Notes under the pieces: generated by a model
What the model saw: the letters and a program-made list of their open reading frames with translations, nothing else
The model's database searches: none
Told to the model about the DNA's origin: nothing
Made by a program: the position numbers and the translations under genes
In this document: positions 32,430-41,908 of the stretch, one piece after another
Numbering within the stretch: position 1 is the stretch's first letter
Layout of the letters: every line of letters starts with the position of its first letter
Origin: Speluncibacter jeojiensis
Lineage (GTDB): Bacteria; Actinomycetota; Actinomycetes; Mycobacteriales; Mycobacteriaceae
Direction: 5' to 3'
Length of the DNA: 64,000 bases
Assembly: GCF_029589495.1 (NCBI RefSeq)
Contig: NZ_JAAIVF010000001.1
Span: 1,364,001-1,428,000 of the forward strand

Positions 32430-33280
32430 GGCTCTCACTGCACCGCGCGGACATCCCCGAGCCCGACCGTTCCGCGCCGGCCGCGGCCACCGACAAGGTG
32501 ACCGTGAACCTGGGCGGCGAGCGGCCGGCGCTGTCGGAGGTGAGCGTCGAGGTCCGCTACGGCGAGGTGCTGGCGATGGTGGGCCCGAACGGCGCCGGCA
32601 AGTCGACGCTGCTCGGCGCGCTGGCCGGGACCGTCAAACCCGCCGGCGGCGCGGTGCAGCTCGCGGGCTCGCCGCTTTCGCGGTGGTCGCCGCTCCAGCA
32701 GGCACGGCTGCGGGCGGTGCTGCCGCAGCAGCACACCGCCGGGTTCGGCTTCACCTGCGGCGAGGTCGTGCAGATGGGCCGGGCGCCGTGGACACACACC
32801 GACCGGCAGGACGACGACGCCCGGACAGTCGCCGAGGCGCTCGCCGAATGCGACGTGAGCGCGATGGCGCCGCGGCCGTTCGCGGCGCTGTCCGGGGGTG
32901 AGCGGGCGCGTGTCGCGCTGGCCCGCGTGCTGGCCCAGGACACCTCGATCATCATGCTCGACGAGCCGACCGCCGCCCTCGACCTCAAGCATCAGGAAGA
33001 CGTCATGCAGATCGTGCGTCACCGCGCCGACGCGGGCGACGCGGTCGTCGTCGTGGTGCACGACCTGAACCTGGCCGCTGCCTATGCCGACCGGGTTGCG
33101 GTGCTGGCCGCCGGGCAGTTGCGCGCGAGCGGCCCGGTCCGCGAGACGCTCACCGGCGCGCTGCTCACCGAGGTGTTCGAGGTGCCGATCGAGGTCACCG
33201 GCGACGACGCCGGTATCCGGATCGACCCGGTACGGGGCGTGTCGACACGGGGAATGTCGGAGCGCGGCCTGCGGATCTGA
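32426..33280 (+). CDS. hmuV: Hemin ABC transporter ATP-binding protein
   Basis: A 284-residue ABC ATPase energising heme import. Walker A GPNGAGKST, Q-loop region PQQHTAGFGFTCGEVVQMGR, signature LSGGERARVALARVL, Walker B IIMLDEPTAALDLKHQ and switch His in VVVVHDLNLAAAYADR. ATG at 32426 has GGAGG six bases upstream; the ATG at 32420 abuts the ribosome binding site and is less likely. Overlaps the hmuU stop (ATGA). Last gene of the operon. Confidence 0.95.
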   Translation: MRLSLHRADIPEPDRSAPAAATDKVTVNLGGERPALSEVSVEVRYGEVLAMVGPNGAGKSTLLGALAGTVKPAGGAVQLAGSPLSRWSPLQQARLRAVLPQQHTAGFGFTCGEVVQMGRAPWTHTDRQDDDARTVAEALAECDVSAMAPRPFAALSGGERARVALARVLAQDTSIIMLDEPTAALDLKHQEDVMQIVRHRADAGDAVVVVVHDLNLAAAYADRVAVLAAGQLRASGPVRETLTGALLTEVFEVPIEVTGDDAGIRIDPVRGVSTRGMSERGLRI

Positions 33281-33400
33281 CTCCGGCGAGTCGGGCCCTG
33301 CGGGGCCGCGCTTGTGGGCGGGCACAGCGTTCTGCGCCCGCGCAGTGACCTCACCCAAACGCACGGGACCACACCGCACAGGTGGCCGATACTCGGTCGC

Positions 33401-33742
33401 ATGCTTCGCCTGACAGTCACCACCGCACCGCAGTCGAGCACCGCCCTCGAGTCGCTCGCACTCATCACGCTCGACGAGATCCAGCAGGCGCTGCGCCGCC
33501 ATGGACTGGGCATCACGCGCACCGCGAGCGACTTCCTCGCGCGGGAGGGGGAGCGGCACACCTTCGTGCTGGACCCGCCCACCGCGGGCGAGATCTTCGC
33601 CGCGACCACCGGGTCCGCGGGCGCCGCCGGCGTCGTGTTCGGGGTGTCGGGCACCTCGCAGGCCGTGCTCGACGGCCCGCTGCGAGCGTGGGCAGATGCC
33701 CTGCGCGATCGCTACCGCGTCGCCGCGGTGCTGGCCGGCTGA
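33401..33742 (+). CDS. Hypothetical 113-residue protein
   Basis: Small protein MLRLTVTTAPQS... with a predicted helix/strand mix: ALITLDEIQQALRRHGLGITRTA suggests a short helical hairpin, and GVVFGVSGTSQAVLDGPLRAWADALRDRYRVAAVL a C-terminal alpha/beta piece. No membrane segment or known motif. Codon use matches its neighbours. The start is set at ATG 33401; a longer in-frame start at 33314 lacks family or ribosome-binding support. It lies 120 bp after hmuV and converges on the sugar ABC operon. I do not recognise the family. Confidence 0.55.
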   Translation: MLRLTVTTAPQSSTALESLALITLDEIQQALRRHGLGITRTASDFLAREGERHTFVLDPPTAGEIFAATTGSAGAAGVVFGVSGTSQAVLDGPLRAWADALRDRYRVAAVLAG

Positions 33743-33766
33743 GCGGTCGCCTCCGCAACCGCCCCA

Positions 33767-33970
33767 CTACAGCCGCCGCCGCACCCGCCACGCGAGCGCA
33801 AGCACGATCAGCAACGCCAGCAGCACCAGCGACGCGGTCACGCTCGGGGTGTCGCGGACGATCTCCACGACCGCGGTGACGAACACCGCGGCCGCGAAGA
33901 AGCCCAGGAACCCGATCAGCACCTCGAGCGCCTCGCGGCGTCCGGGGCGTCGACCGGGCCTCGCGCTCAC
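33767..33970 (-). CDS. 67-residue membrane protein coupled to the sugar permease
   Basis: A basic N-terminus (SARPGRRPGRREALE) followed by two hydrophobic helices (about residues 17-37 and 44-61) and a terminal WRVRRRL. Positive charges at both ends suggest a hairpin with both ends inside. GTG at 33970 overlaps the stop of the MalG-type permease (GTGA), so it is the last, translationally coupled gene of the importer operon. No known family. It may be a small accessory subunit of the transporter; that is inference. Confidence 0.65.
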   Translation of the reverse strand: MSARPGRRPGRREALEVLIGFLGFFAAAVFVTAVVEIVRDTPSVTASLVLLALLIVLALAWRVRRRL

Positions 33971-34866
33971 GACTTGACGCCGCCCGCCGTCAGACCGGAG
34001 ATGATGCGGCGCTGGAACAGCAGCACCAGGACCACCAGCGGGATCGCCACGATCGTGCCCGCGGCCATGATCGCCGCGTACGGCACCACGTGCGGATCGT
34101 TGCCGGAGAAGCGCGCGATGGCCACCGTCACCGGCTCCGTCGCCTTGCTGGAGAGCTGGCTGGAGAGCAGGTACTCGTTGACCGTGGCGATGAACGCCAG
34201 GATCGCGGTGGTGAAGATCGCCGGTGCCGCCAGCGGCAGCATCACGATCCGGAACGCCTGGAACCGTGACGCACCGTCGATCCGCGCGGCCTCCTCGAGT
34301 TCCCAGGGCAGCTCGGAGAAGAACGAGGTGAGCGTGTAGATCGTCAGCGGCAGCACGAACGAGATGTTCGGGATGATCAGCGCCTGGTAGGTGCCGATCC
34401 AGCCGATGTTTGTGAACAGCTGGAACAGCGGGGTCACCAGCGCGACCACCGGGAACATCGACGCGCCCAGGATCACCCCCGTCACCAGGTACTTGCCGCG
34501 GAAGTCGATGCGCGCCAGCGCGTATGCCGCGAAGATACCGACCACCAATGCGATCGCGGTGGTCGCCGCACCGATGATGATGCTGTTGAGCAACGCATGC
34601 GGGAAGTCGTTGCCGTTGGACGTCTCGAGCGCGTTGCGGAAGTTGGCCAGCGTCAGGTGTGTCGGCCACGGGGTGTCGTCGAACGTGTACGCGGGGTCGC
34701 GGAACGCGGTGACGATCATCCAGTAGAACGGCGCCAGCCCCCACAGCAGGATGATCGCCACCCCGACGTAGATGCGCAGGCCCTTCCAGTTCCGGCGTCT
34801 CGACGGGGTGGTGGTCCTGGTGATGGCCGACGCGGCGGCCGTCTCCGGTGCCCGGTGCGCCATCAC
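33967..34866 (-). CDS. Sugar ABC transporter permease, MalG/SugB type
   Basis: A 299-residue inner-membrane permease with six helices. The EAA loop reads ELEEAARIDGASRFQAFRIVMLPLAAP, best read as EEAARIDGAS then RIVMLPLAAP. Start MMAHRAPETAAASA at 34866 overlaps the stop of the MalF-type gene by 4 bp. The final TAGGVKS matches the trehalose/maltose permease class. With the adjacent permease, binding protein and ATPase it forms a carbohydrate importer resembling SugA-SugB. Confidence 0.9.
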   Translation of the reverse strand: MMAHRAPETAAASAITRTTTPSRRRNWKGLRIYVGVAIILLWGLAPFYWMIVTAFRDPAYTFDDTPWPTHLTLANFRNALETSNGNDFPHALLNSIIIGAATTAIALVVGIFAAYALARIDFRGKYLVTGVILGASMFPVVALVTPLFQLFTNIGWIGTYQALIIPNISFVLPLTIYTLTSFFSELPWELEEAARIDGASRFQAFRIVMLPLAAPAIFTTAILAFIATVNEYLLSSQLSSKATEPVTVAIARFSGNDPHVVPYAAIMAAGTIVAIPLVVLVLLFQRRIISGLTAGGVKS

Positions 34867-35906
34867 TTACCGACCTTCCGTTGGTCTTCCTGGGTGCGAA
34901 CCGCGTTGGCGCCGAGGAACTTCACCAGCACGAAGGCGATCAGGAAGATGAACAGGAACGTCAGCGTCGACAGCGCCGACGCGCTGTTGAAGCCCTGCCG
35001 GACCTGGTCGACCACCAGCACCGACAGTGTCGCGGTCGACGGCGACCCGCCGGTGAGGATCGCGGGCAGGTCGTACATGCGCAGCGCATCCATGGTGCGG
35101 AACAGCACCGCGACCATCAGGGCGGGCTTGACCAGCGGCAGCGTGATGTGGACGAACCGCTGCCAGGCGCTGGCCCCGTCGACGCGGGCCGCCTCGTAGA
35201 CGTCCTGCGGGATCATCTGCAGCCCGGCCAGGATCAGCAGTGCCATGAACGGCGTGGTCTTCCAGACGTCGGCGATGATGATCGCGAACCGCGACGGCCA
35301 CACGTCGACCGTCCACAGGATGTGCGTGCCGAACACCCGGTTCACGACCCCGTCGGGGGCGAACATGAAGTACCAGAGCTTGGCGGTGACCGCGGTCGGG
35401 ATCGCCCACGGGATCAGCACTGCCGCGCGCAGCAGCGCCCGTCCGCGGAAGGTCTTGCCCATGATCACGGCCATCCACAGGCCGACGCCGGTCTCGATCG
35501 CGACGGTGATCACCGCGAAGAAGACGGTGATGCCGACCGAACCCCAGAACTGGGAACCGAGCGTGCCGGGCGGGCACGCCATGGTGCCGCCGCCCGCCGC
35601 CGGGCACTGCTGCAGCAGCCAGTGCGTGTAGTTGGCGAACCCGGCCGAGCCGCCCTGCACGAACATGCCGGTGGCGGCGTCGAGCCCCTCGTCCTTCTGG
35701 AACGACATGATCACGGCCCGGACCACCGGGTACACGATCACGACGGCCAGCACGAGCAGTGTGGGAATCACCAGCAGCCAGGCCCGGCGCGCACTCAATC
35801 CGAAGCGGCGCTTCGGTTCCCTTGCACGCACACCGCGGCCGGGGGGTTCGTCCCCGGCCGCGGTGGGGGCTGTAGCCACGGTCGAATCACCCGTAGGAAC
35901 AGCCAT
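34863..35906 (-). CDS. Sugar ABC transporter permease, MalF/SugA type
   Basis: A 347-residue permease with a cytoplasmic Gly/Pro-rich tail (about 45 residues) and six or seven helices. EAA loop: QDVYEAARVDGASAWQRF, followed by ITLPLVKPALM. An extended loop after the first helix has two Cys (LLQQCPAAGGGTMACPPG) that could form a disulfide outside the membrane. It starts 15 bp after the binding protein and overlaps the second permease by 4 bp. Confidence 0.9.
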   Translation of the reverse strand: MAVPTGDSTVATAPTAAGDEPPGRGVRAREPKRRFGLSARRAWLLVIPTLLVLAVVIVYPVVRAVIMSFQKDEGLDAATGMFVQGGSAGFANYTHWLLQQCPAAGGGTMACPPGTLGSQFWGSVGITVFFAVITVAIETGVGLWMAVIMGKTFRGRALLRAAVLIPWAIPTAVTAKLWYFMFAPDGVVNRVFGTHILWTVDVWPSRFAIIIADVWKTTPFMALLILAGLQMIPQDVYEAARVDGASAWQRFVHITLPLVKPALMVAVLFRTMDALRMYDLPAILTGGSPSTATLSVLVVDQVRQGFNSASALSTLTFLFIFLIAFVLVKFLGANAVRTQEDQRKVGK

Positions 35907-35920
35907 CGCTCACTCCTCGA

Positions 35921-37204
35921 TCACGACGTGGCAGACGAGATGCCGGCCTGCATGTCGCTGATCGCCTGGTCGACGCTCTTCTGTCCCTGCAGCGCCGCAA
36001 ACGCGTTGTCGCGGATCGCCTTCGACACGGCCGGGTAGAACGGGGTGACCGGACGCGGCACCGCGTGCTCGAGGGTCAGCTTGAGCTCGGGCATGTACGG
36101 CATCTGCGCGATGACCTGCGGGTCGTCGTACATGGCGGTCATCACCGGCGGCAGCGACGAGAGCGCGATCATCTTCTGCGCCTCGGCGGACTGCAGGTAC
36201 TTCACGAAGTCCAGCGCGGTCGCCTTGTGCTTCGAGTTGACGTTGATCGCGACGTTGTAGCCGCCGAGTGTGGACGCGCCCGGCCCGTCGACGCCCGGCA
36301 GCGGCGCGACGCCGAACTTGCCCTTGACCTTCGAGGACGCCGAGTTGGCGTTCTCGTAGACGTTCGGCCAGTTCCGCAGGAACATCAGGTTGCCGTCGGT
36401 GAAGGCGTTCTGGCTCTCCGGCTCCTGCCAGCCGATGGCCTGCTTCGGGATGTCCCCGTTCTTGAAACCGTCCACCAGCCAGGACAATCCGGCCTTCGCC
36501 TGCGGGGTGTTGACGGTCGGGGTGCGGCCGTCCGGACCGACGAAGCTGCCGCCGTTGGCGTTGATGGCCTCGGCGGTGTTGACCGTCAGGCCCTCGTAGT
36601 TGGCGTACTGGCCCGCGTAGCAGCCGATGTTGTGCTGCTTGGCGACGGCGCAGTCACCCATCATCTGCGACCACGTGGACGGCGCGGTGGGCACCAGGTC
36701 CTTGCGGTAGAACAGCAGGGCGCCGTTGGTGTTCTTCGGCGCCGCGTAGAGCGTGTTCTCGTAGGTGCCGCTCTTGACGGTGGCGGGCAGCAGCTTCGAC
36801 TCGTCGAGCGCGAAGCTGTCCTTGAACGGCTGCAGCCAGCCCTTGGCCGCGAACTCGGCGGTCCAGGTGACATCGAGCGCCATCACGTCATAGTCGCTGG
36901 ACTTCGCCTGCAGGTGCTGCACGAGGTCGTCGTGCTGCTGGTCGGCGTCGTTGGACTGCTCGTGGAAGGTGACCGTCTCATTGGGGTGGGTGGCGTTCCA
37001 CTGCGCGATCAGCTTGTCGACGACGCGGTCCGCGGTGGTGTCCTTGCCCTCGACGTACGTGATCGGCCCACGCGCGTCCAGGTTCTGGTTCACCGCATCA
37101 TTGCCGGAGCCGCCGCTGGAGCAGCCGGCCAGCGCGAGCATCGTCACCGCAGTGGCCGCGACCGCGACCTTGGGTATCAGTGACCGCCGGGTCAATCCAC
37201 GCAT
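35921..37204 (-). CDS. Sugar ABC transporter substrate-binding lipoprotein, LpqY-like
   Basis: A 427-residue MalE-family lipoprotein: signal with lipobox LALAGC (Cys28), then the two-lobed binding fold. Segments YDVMALDVTWTAEFAAKGW, APKNTNGALLFYRKDLVP, NYEGLTVNTAEAINANGGSF, TDGNLMFLRNWPNVYE and LGGYNVAINVNSKHK resemble mycobacterial LpqY, the trehalose receptor, more than MalE of enteric bacteria. ATG at 37204 follows GGAAGGTGG. Trehalose as substrate is therefore plausible but unproven. It precedes the two permeases and follows the ATPase. Confidence 0.85.
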   Translation of the reverse strand: MRGLTRRSLIPKVAVAATAVTMLALAGCSSGGSGNDAVNQNLDARGPITYVEGKDTTADRVVDKLIAQWNATHPNETVTFHEQSNDADQQHDDLVQHLQAKSSDYDVMALDVTWTAEFAAKGWLQPFKDSFALDESKLLPATVKSGTYENTLYAAPKNTNGALLFYRKDLVPTAPSTWSQMMGDCAVAKQHNIGCYAGQYANYEGLTVNTAEAINANGGSFVGPDGRTPTVNTPQAKAGLSWLVDGFKNGDIPKQAIGWQEPESQNAFTDGNLMFLRNWPNVYENANSASSKVKGKFGVAPLPGVDGPGASTLGGYNVAINVNSKHKATALDFVKYLQSAEAQKMIALSSLPPVMTAMYDDPQVIAQMPYMPELKLTLEHAVPRPVTPFYPAVSKAIRDNAFAALQGQKSVDQAISDMQAGISSATS

Positions 37205-37229
37205 GGTCCACCTTCCAGATAGCCGTAGT

Positions 37230-37271
37230 CCGTGTCCGTGTCGGGAAGCAGTATTCCCCACGCGGACACGG
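37230..37271. repeat. Inverted repeat between the ATPase and binding-protein genes
   Basis: CCGTGTCCG and CGGACACGG, a perfect 9 bp dyad with a 24-base spacer, located 26-67 bp upstream of the binding-protein start. Could be an operator or attenuator separating expression of the ATPase from the rest of the importer. Confidence 0.4.
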
Positions 37272-37340
37272 ATGTCGTCGCTAACTGTGGCACGCGACAC
37301 CGACCTCTCCGGTGCTGGCCCCACACTGAATCGGTCAGGC

Positions 37341-38408
<1,068 letters not shown>

Positions 38409-38497
38409 GTCTGGCAGGTCCCTTCACCGGCAGGAACGTGCCGGACGATCCGTAGTACAGGGCTGACGCAGGCACGCTAGCAGGCGGGACCGGCCGC

Positions 38498-39232
38498 TCA
38501 GCTGACGGCCAAGAACTGCGCGAGCAGCGTGTTGACCAGCTCCGGACTCTCCACCGGCAGCGCGTGGGTGCCGGGCAGCACCGCGAGCCGCGCGTCGGGC
38601 ATCGCGTCCGCGAGCGCGGCGCTGTAATCGATCCGCACCGCGTCGCGGTCGCCCTGGACGATCAGTGTCGGCGCGGTGATGCGGGCCATCTGCTCGTGCG
38701 GCAGCCCCGGGTCCCGGTCCCACAGGTCGAGGATCTTGCCGAAGACCACGGGGAAGTGCTCGGCGCCGTCGGGCGAGAGCGCCGCGTACATGTCGCGCAG
38801 GTACTGCGGCGGGTTGTCGCGCCAGTTGCTCATCTCGTCGTGCACGTCGGGGTCGCGGCCGGTCCGGTCGTAGTACTGGCCGATCAGCACCAGGCGCCGG
38901 ACCAGGTCGGGGCGCTCGATCGCCAGCAGCGCCCCGACCAGAGCGCCGTCGCTCCAGCCGACGATGTGCGCACTGGATCCGACCACCTCGTCGAGGAACG
39001 CCGCGGTGTCCCGCGCCATCAGCGGATAGGTGAACGGGCCGAGCACATCCGGGGTGGCGCCGTGACCGCGCCGCTCGGGCAGGTAGACCGCGAAGCCGGC
39101 ATCCGCAAGCGCGGGTGTCTGTGCGAACCACGAGTCCGCGCCGACACCGCCGCCGTGCAGCAGCACGACCGGCTCGCCGTCACCGACGCGGTCCCAGTGG
39201 GTGCGCACCCCGTTGAGGTCGGTGTAGGTCAT
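38498..39232 (-). CDS. Alpha/beta-fold hydrolase
   Basis: A 244-residue hydrolase. Oxyanion motif LLHGGG, GHGATPD, nucleophile elbow GWSDGA with Ser about residue 94, acid in VQGDRDAV and catalytic His in PGTHALPVESPE. The cap segment has YYDRTGRDPD and NWRDNPPQYL. Start ATG at 39232, which is also the edge of an 80 bp tandem duplication; a second copy of the same start context lies 80 bp upstream. Substrate unknown. Confidence 0.85.
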   Translation of the reverse strand: MTYTDLNGVRTHWDRVGDGEPVVLLHGGGVGADSWFAQTPALADAGFAVYLPERRGHGATPDVLGPFTYPLMARDTAAFLDEVVGSSAHIVGWSDGALVGALLAIERPDLVRRLVLIGQYYDRTGRDPDVHDEMSNWRDNPPQYLRDMYAALSPDGAEHFPVVFGKILDLWDRDPGLPHEQMARITAPTLIVQGDRDAVRIDYSAALADAMPDARLAVLPGTHALPVESPELVNTLLAQFLAVS

Positions 39233-39390
39233 GAGGCGAGGTCCCTTCGGAGCATCGCAGCGAGGGACGAGCGAGGAGCGGACGAAGGCGCCGAGCCGGG
39301 CAACACCGTCATGAGGCGAGGTCCCTTCGGAGCATCGCAGCGAGGGACGAGCGAGGAGCGGACGAAGGCGCCGAGCCGGGCAACACCGTC
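39231..39390. repeat. Exact 80 bp tandem duplication
   Basis: 39231-39310 and 39311-39390 are identical over 80 bp. The unit runs from ATGAGGCGAGGTCCC to CAACACCGTC and contains GCGAGGGACGAGCGAGGAGCG. On the minus strand the inner copy carries the hydrolase start codon and the outer copy a second identical start context, opening a 27-codon frame whose TGA overlaps the hydrolase ATG. Confidence 0.95.
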
Positions 39391-39408
39391 ATCAATCGAG
39401 GGTAGGCC

Positions 39409-40179
39409 TCAAGACCGCAGCAGCGCGGCGGTCTCGGCGTCTGCGGGATAAAACGATTCGATGGCCAATTCGGCGACGGTGACGTCGCGCGGGGTGCCGA
39501 AGACGGTGGTCACGCTCAGCAGCGACAGGTCGCCGAGCGCCGATCGGAACTGCATCGGCACGATGATGCCCCGTGGGTCGTGCTGCTCTCCGGCGCCGCC
39601 GGGATAGCCGCGCAGCTCGTCGAGCAGTTCCGCCAGGCCCTGGTCGCCGGACCAGGCGATCTCCTGTTCGAGCCGGTGCAGCAGGTGCGCACGCCATTCG
39701 CCGAGGTTGAGGATGCGCGGCGCCAGCCCGTCTGGGTGCAGGCTCAGCCGCAGCACGTTCACGGGAGGTTCGAGCAGGCGCGGATCGACATCCGCGATGA
39801 GGGTGCCGATGGACTCGTTGGCGTCGACCATCTCCCACTGCCGGTCGACCACGACGGCCGGGAACGGCTGGTGCGCCCGCAGGATCTGGGTGATGGCCTC
39901 GCTGACGGCGGCCATCGGTGTCGCGTCGAGCCGGTGTTCGGAGTAGGCCGGGGCGAAGCCGCCGGCGAGCAGCATGGTGTTGCGTTCGCGCAGCGGAACA
40001 TCCAGTCGCTCACAGAGATTGACGATCATCGCCGGGGTGGGGCGCGACCGTCCTGTCTCGACGAAGCTCAGGTGCCGGGTGGACACCTCGGCACGCGACG
40101 CAAGTTCCAGCTGGCTGATCCCGCGGCGTTTGCGCCAATCCCTCAGCAGGTGTCCGACCGGTGTCTCGGTGGTGGTCAT
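39409..40179 (-). CDS. XRE-family regulator with MmyB-like ligand-binding domain
   Basis: A 256-residue regulator. The HTH is at about residues 8-62 (LLRDWRKRRGISQLELASRA, STRHLSFVETGRSRP), followed by a MmyB-type PAS-like domain (about 95-250; PFPAVVVDRQWEMVDAN, LRLSLHPDGLAPRI, NLGEWRAHLLHRL, TVFGTPRDVTVAELAIESFYPAD). Members of this family bind fatty-acid-like ligands and repress adjacent genes. It is divergent from the SnoaL-thioesterase pair at 40295, its most likely target. Confidence 0.88.
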   Translation of the reverse strand: MTTTETPVGHLLRDWRKRRGISQLELASRAEVSTRHLSFVETGRSRPTPAMIVNLCERLDVPLRERNTMLLAGGFAPAYSEHRLDATPMAAVSEAITQILRAHQPFPAVVVDRQWEMVDANESIGTLIADVDPRLLEPPVNVLRLSLHPDGLAPRILNLGEWRAHLLHRLEQEIAWSGDQGLAELLDELRGYPGGAGEQHDPRGIIVPMQFRSALGDLSLLSVTTVFGTPRDVTVAELAIESFYPADAETAALLRS

Positions 40180-40294
40180 GAGCCCAAACTAGGGCCGGTG
40201 CCGGCCGTCTGCCATTACCTTCGAGGTAATCGACGCCCGTAGTCGACCGGCCCAGGATGGTTCGTGTCCACCGAATCCGATTGAGGAGCAGGCC

Positions 40295-40660
40295 ATGAGC
40301 GACTTCGACACCCTCGCGAACCAGTACATCGAGCTCTGGAACGAAACCGACCCGGACGAACGCGCCCGTCGGGTCCGCAGCCTGTGGTCCGAGGACGGCG
40401 AGTACATCGATCCGCTGGCCGCCGCCCGCGGCCGAGACGCGATCGCCGCGACGATCTGCGCTGTGCAGGACCAGTTCCCAGGCATGAGGTTCGCGCTGCG
40501 CGGCTCCGTCGATGCGCACCACGACCAGGCCAGGTTCACCTGGGAGCTGGGCCCGGCCGGGGAACCGGCGGTGATCGTGGGGTCCGATGTCGCGGTGCGC
40601 GACGCGGACGGCCGGCTGGCGCTGGTGCTGGGTTTCGTCGACCAGGTGGCGGCGGCATGA
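40295..40660 (+). CDS. SnoaL-like (NTF2-fold) protein
   Basis: A 121-residue protein of the SnoaL/NTF2 fold: FDTLANQYIELWNETDPDER, VRSLWSEDGEYIDPLAAARG, RDAIAATI, FPGMRFALRGSVDAHHDQARFTWEL with a possible catalytic His pair, and VIVGSDVAVRDADGRLALVLGF. ATG at 40295 has GAGGAGCA upstream. Members include cyclases, isomerases and ketosteroid isomerases. The stop overlaps the thioesterase ATG. Confidence 0.8.
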   Translation: MSDFDTLANQYIELWNETDPDERARRVRSLWSEDGEYIDPLAAARGRDAIAATICAVQDQFPGMRFALRGSVDAHHDQARFTWELGPAGEPAVIVGSDVAVRDADGRLALVLGFVDQVAAA

Positions 40661-41070
40661 GCACCGAGAGCACGGCGGGGCTGGACACCGCGCAGATGCG
40701 CACGTTGATGCCGCTGACCGAGCATCTGGGCATCGAGCTTGCCGAGGCCGGGCCCGACCGGGTGGTCGGGACGATGCGCTGGCGTCCCGCACTGACCACC
40801 GCTGCCGGCCTGCTGCACGGCGGCGCGCTGATGGCCCTGGCCGACAGCATCGGCGCCGTGTGCGCCTTCCTGAACTTGCCCGCGGGCGCGTCGACCAGCA
40901 CGACGTCGTCGAACACGCTGTTCCTGCGCGGCGTGCAGGAGGGGCAGGTCACGGCCACCGCGCGGCCGTTGCACGTCGGCCGCAGCACCATCGCCGTCGT
41001 CGTCGACCTGACCGACGGAACCGGCCGATCGGTGGCCCAGGTGACCCAGTCTCAGGCAGTATTGCGCTGA
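40657..41070 (+). CDS. PaaI-family hotdog thioesterase
   Basis: A 137-residue hotdog-fold acyl-CoA thioesterase. The PaaI signature is visible: LGIELAEAGPDRVVGTMRW, GLLHGGALMALADSIGAVCAF with the HGG motif, SSNTLFLRGVQEGQVTA and LHVGRSTIAVVVDLTDG. The ATG overlaps the SnoaL gene stop. It is followed by a palindrome that probably ends transcription. Confidence 0.88.
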   Translation: MSTESTAGLDTAQMRTLMPLTEHLGIELAEAGPDRVVGTMRWRPALTTAAGLLHGGALMALADSIGAVCAFLNLPAGASTSTTSSNTLFLRGVQEGQVTATARPLHVGRSTIAVVVDLTDGTGRSVAQVTQSQAVLR

Positions 41071-41077
41071 CGCGCCT

Positions 41078-41119
41078 GTGCGTGAATTGCGTGGGCCCGT
41101 CCACGCAAATTCACTCACG
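41078..41119. terminator. Palindrome of the GTGCGTGAATT family
   Basis: GTGAATTGCGTGG and CCACGCAAATTCAC form a stem with one bulged A and a 6-base loop, 8 bases past the thioesterase stop. It resembles the hairpin after ino1 (26936-26975), sharing GTGCGTGA and TCAC(G)CAC arms. Confidence 0.65.
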
Positions 41120-41134
41120 GCTCGGGAGGACACC

Positions 41135-41899
41135 ATGGTGCGGATCGCGGTTCAACTCCAACCCCAGCACGCCGCCGACTACGGGCTGATCAGGGACGCA
41201 GTGCTCCGCTCGGAGGACGCGGGCGTCGATGCGGTGTTCAACTGGGATCACTTCTTCCCGCTCCACGGCGACCCCGACGGCGCGCACTTCGAATGCTGGA
41301 CGATGCTCGGCGCCTGGGCGGAACAGACCGAGCGGGTGCAAATCGGTGCGCTGGTCACCGGCGGGGGATACCGGAACCCGGATCTGTTGGCGGACATGGC
41401 CCGTACGGTCGACAACATCTCCGGCGGCCGGCTGATCCTCGGGATCGGCGCCGGCTGGTTCGAGAAGGATTACGACGAGTACCGATACGACTTCGGCACC
41501 GCGGGGTCACGGATCGACCTGCTCGGCTCGAGCCTGGAGCGGATCGAGGCGAGGCTGGCCGCGCTCAACCCGCCCCCGGTCGGGCCGATGCCGTTGCTGA
41601 TCGGCGGCAGCGGCGAGCGCAAGACCCTGCGCCACGTTGCCACCTACGCCGACATCTGGCACACCTTCGCCGACGTCGAGCAGTACCGGCACAAGTCCGC
41701 AGTCCTCGCCGAGCACTGCGCCGCGGTCGGGCGCGATCCCTCGGCCGTGCAACGCTCGACGGACACGCCGAAGGACCTCGCCGACGCGGACGTGCTGGCC
41801 GACGAGGGTGTCAGCATGTTCACGATCCCGGTCAGTGGACCGGATTACGACCTCACGCGCGTGCGGGAGGCGGTCGACTGGCGCGATGCGCGGGGGTAG
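41135..41899 (+). CDS. LLM-class F420-dependent oxidoreductase
   Basis: A 254-residue luciferase-like enzyme. Motifs: MVRIAVQLQPQHAADYG, DAVFNWDHFFPLHG, VQIGALVTGGGYRNPDLLADMA, GGRLILGIGAGWFEKDYDEY and PMPLLIGGSGERKTLRHVA. Start ATG at 41135 follows GGGAGGA; residues before it in the open frame come from the upstream palindrome. It differs clearly from the other LLM enzyme at 19482. Substrate unknown; F420 use is inferred from family. Confidence 0.85.
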   Translation: MVRIAVQLQPQHAADYGLIRDAVLRSEDAGVDAVFNWDHFFPLHGDPDGAHFECWTMLGAWAEQTERVQIGALVTGGGYRNPDLLADMARTVDNISGGRLILGIGAGWFEKDYDEYRYDFGTAGSRIDLLGSSLERIEARLAALNPPPVGPMPLLIGGSGERKTLRHVATYADIWHTFADVEQYRHKSAVLAEHCAAVGRDPSAVQRSTDTPKDLADADVLADEGVSMFTIPVSGPDYDLTRVREAVDWRDARG

Positions 41900-41908
41900 C
41901 CGGTCCGC

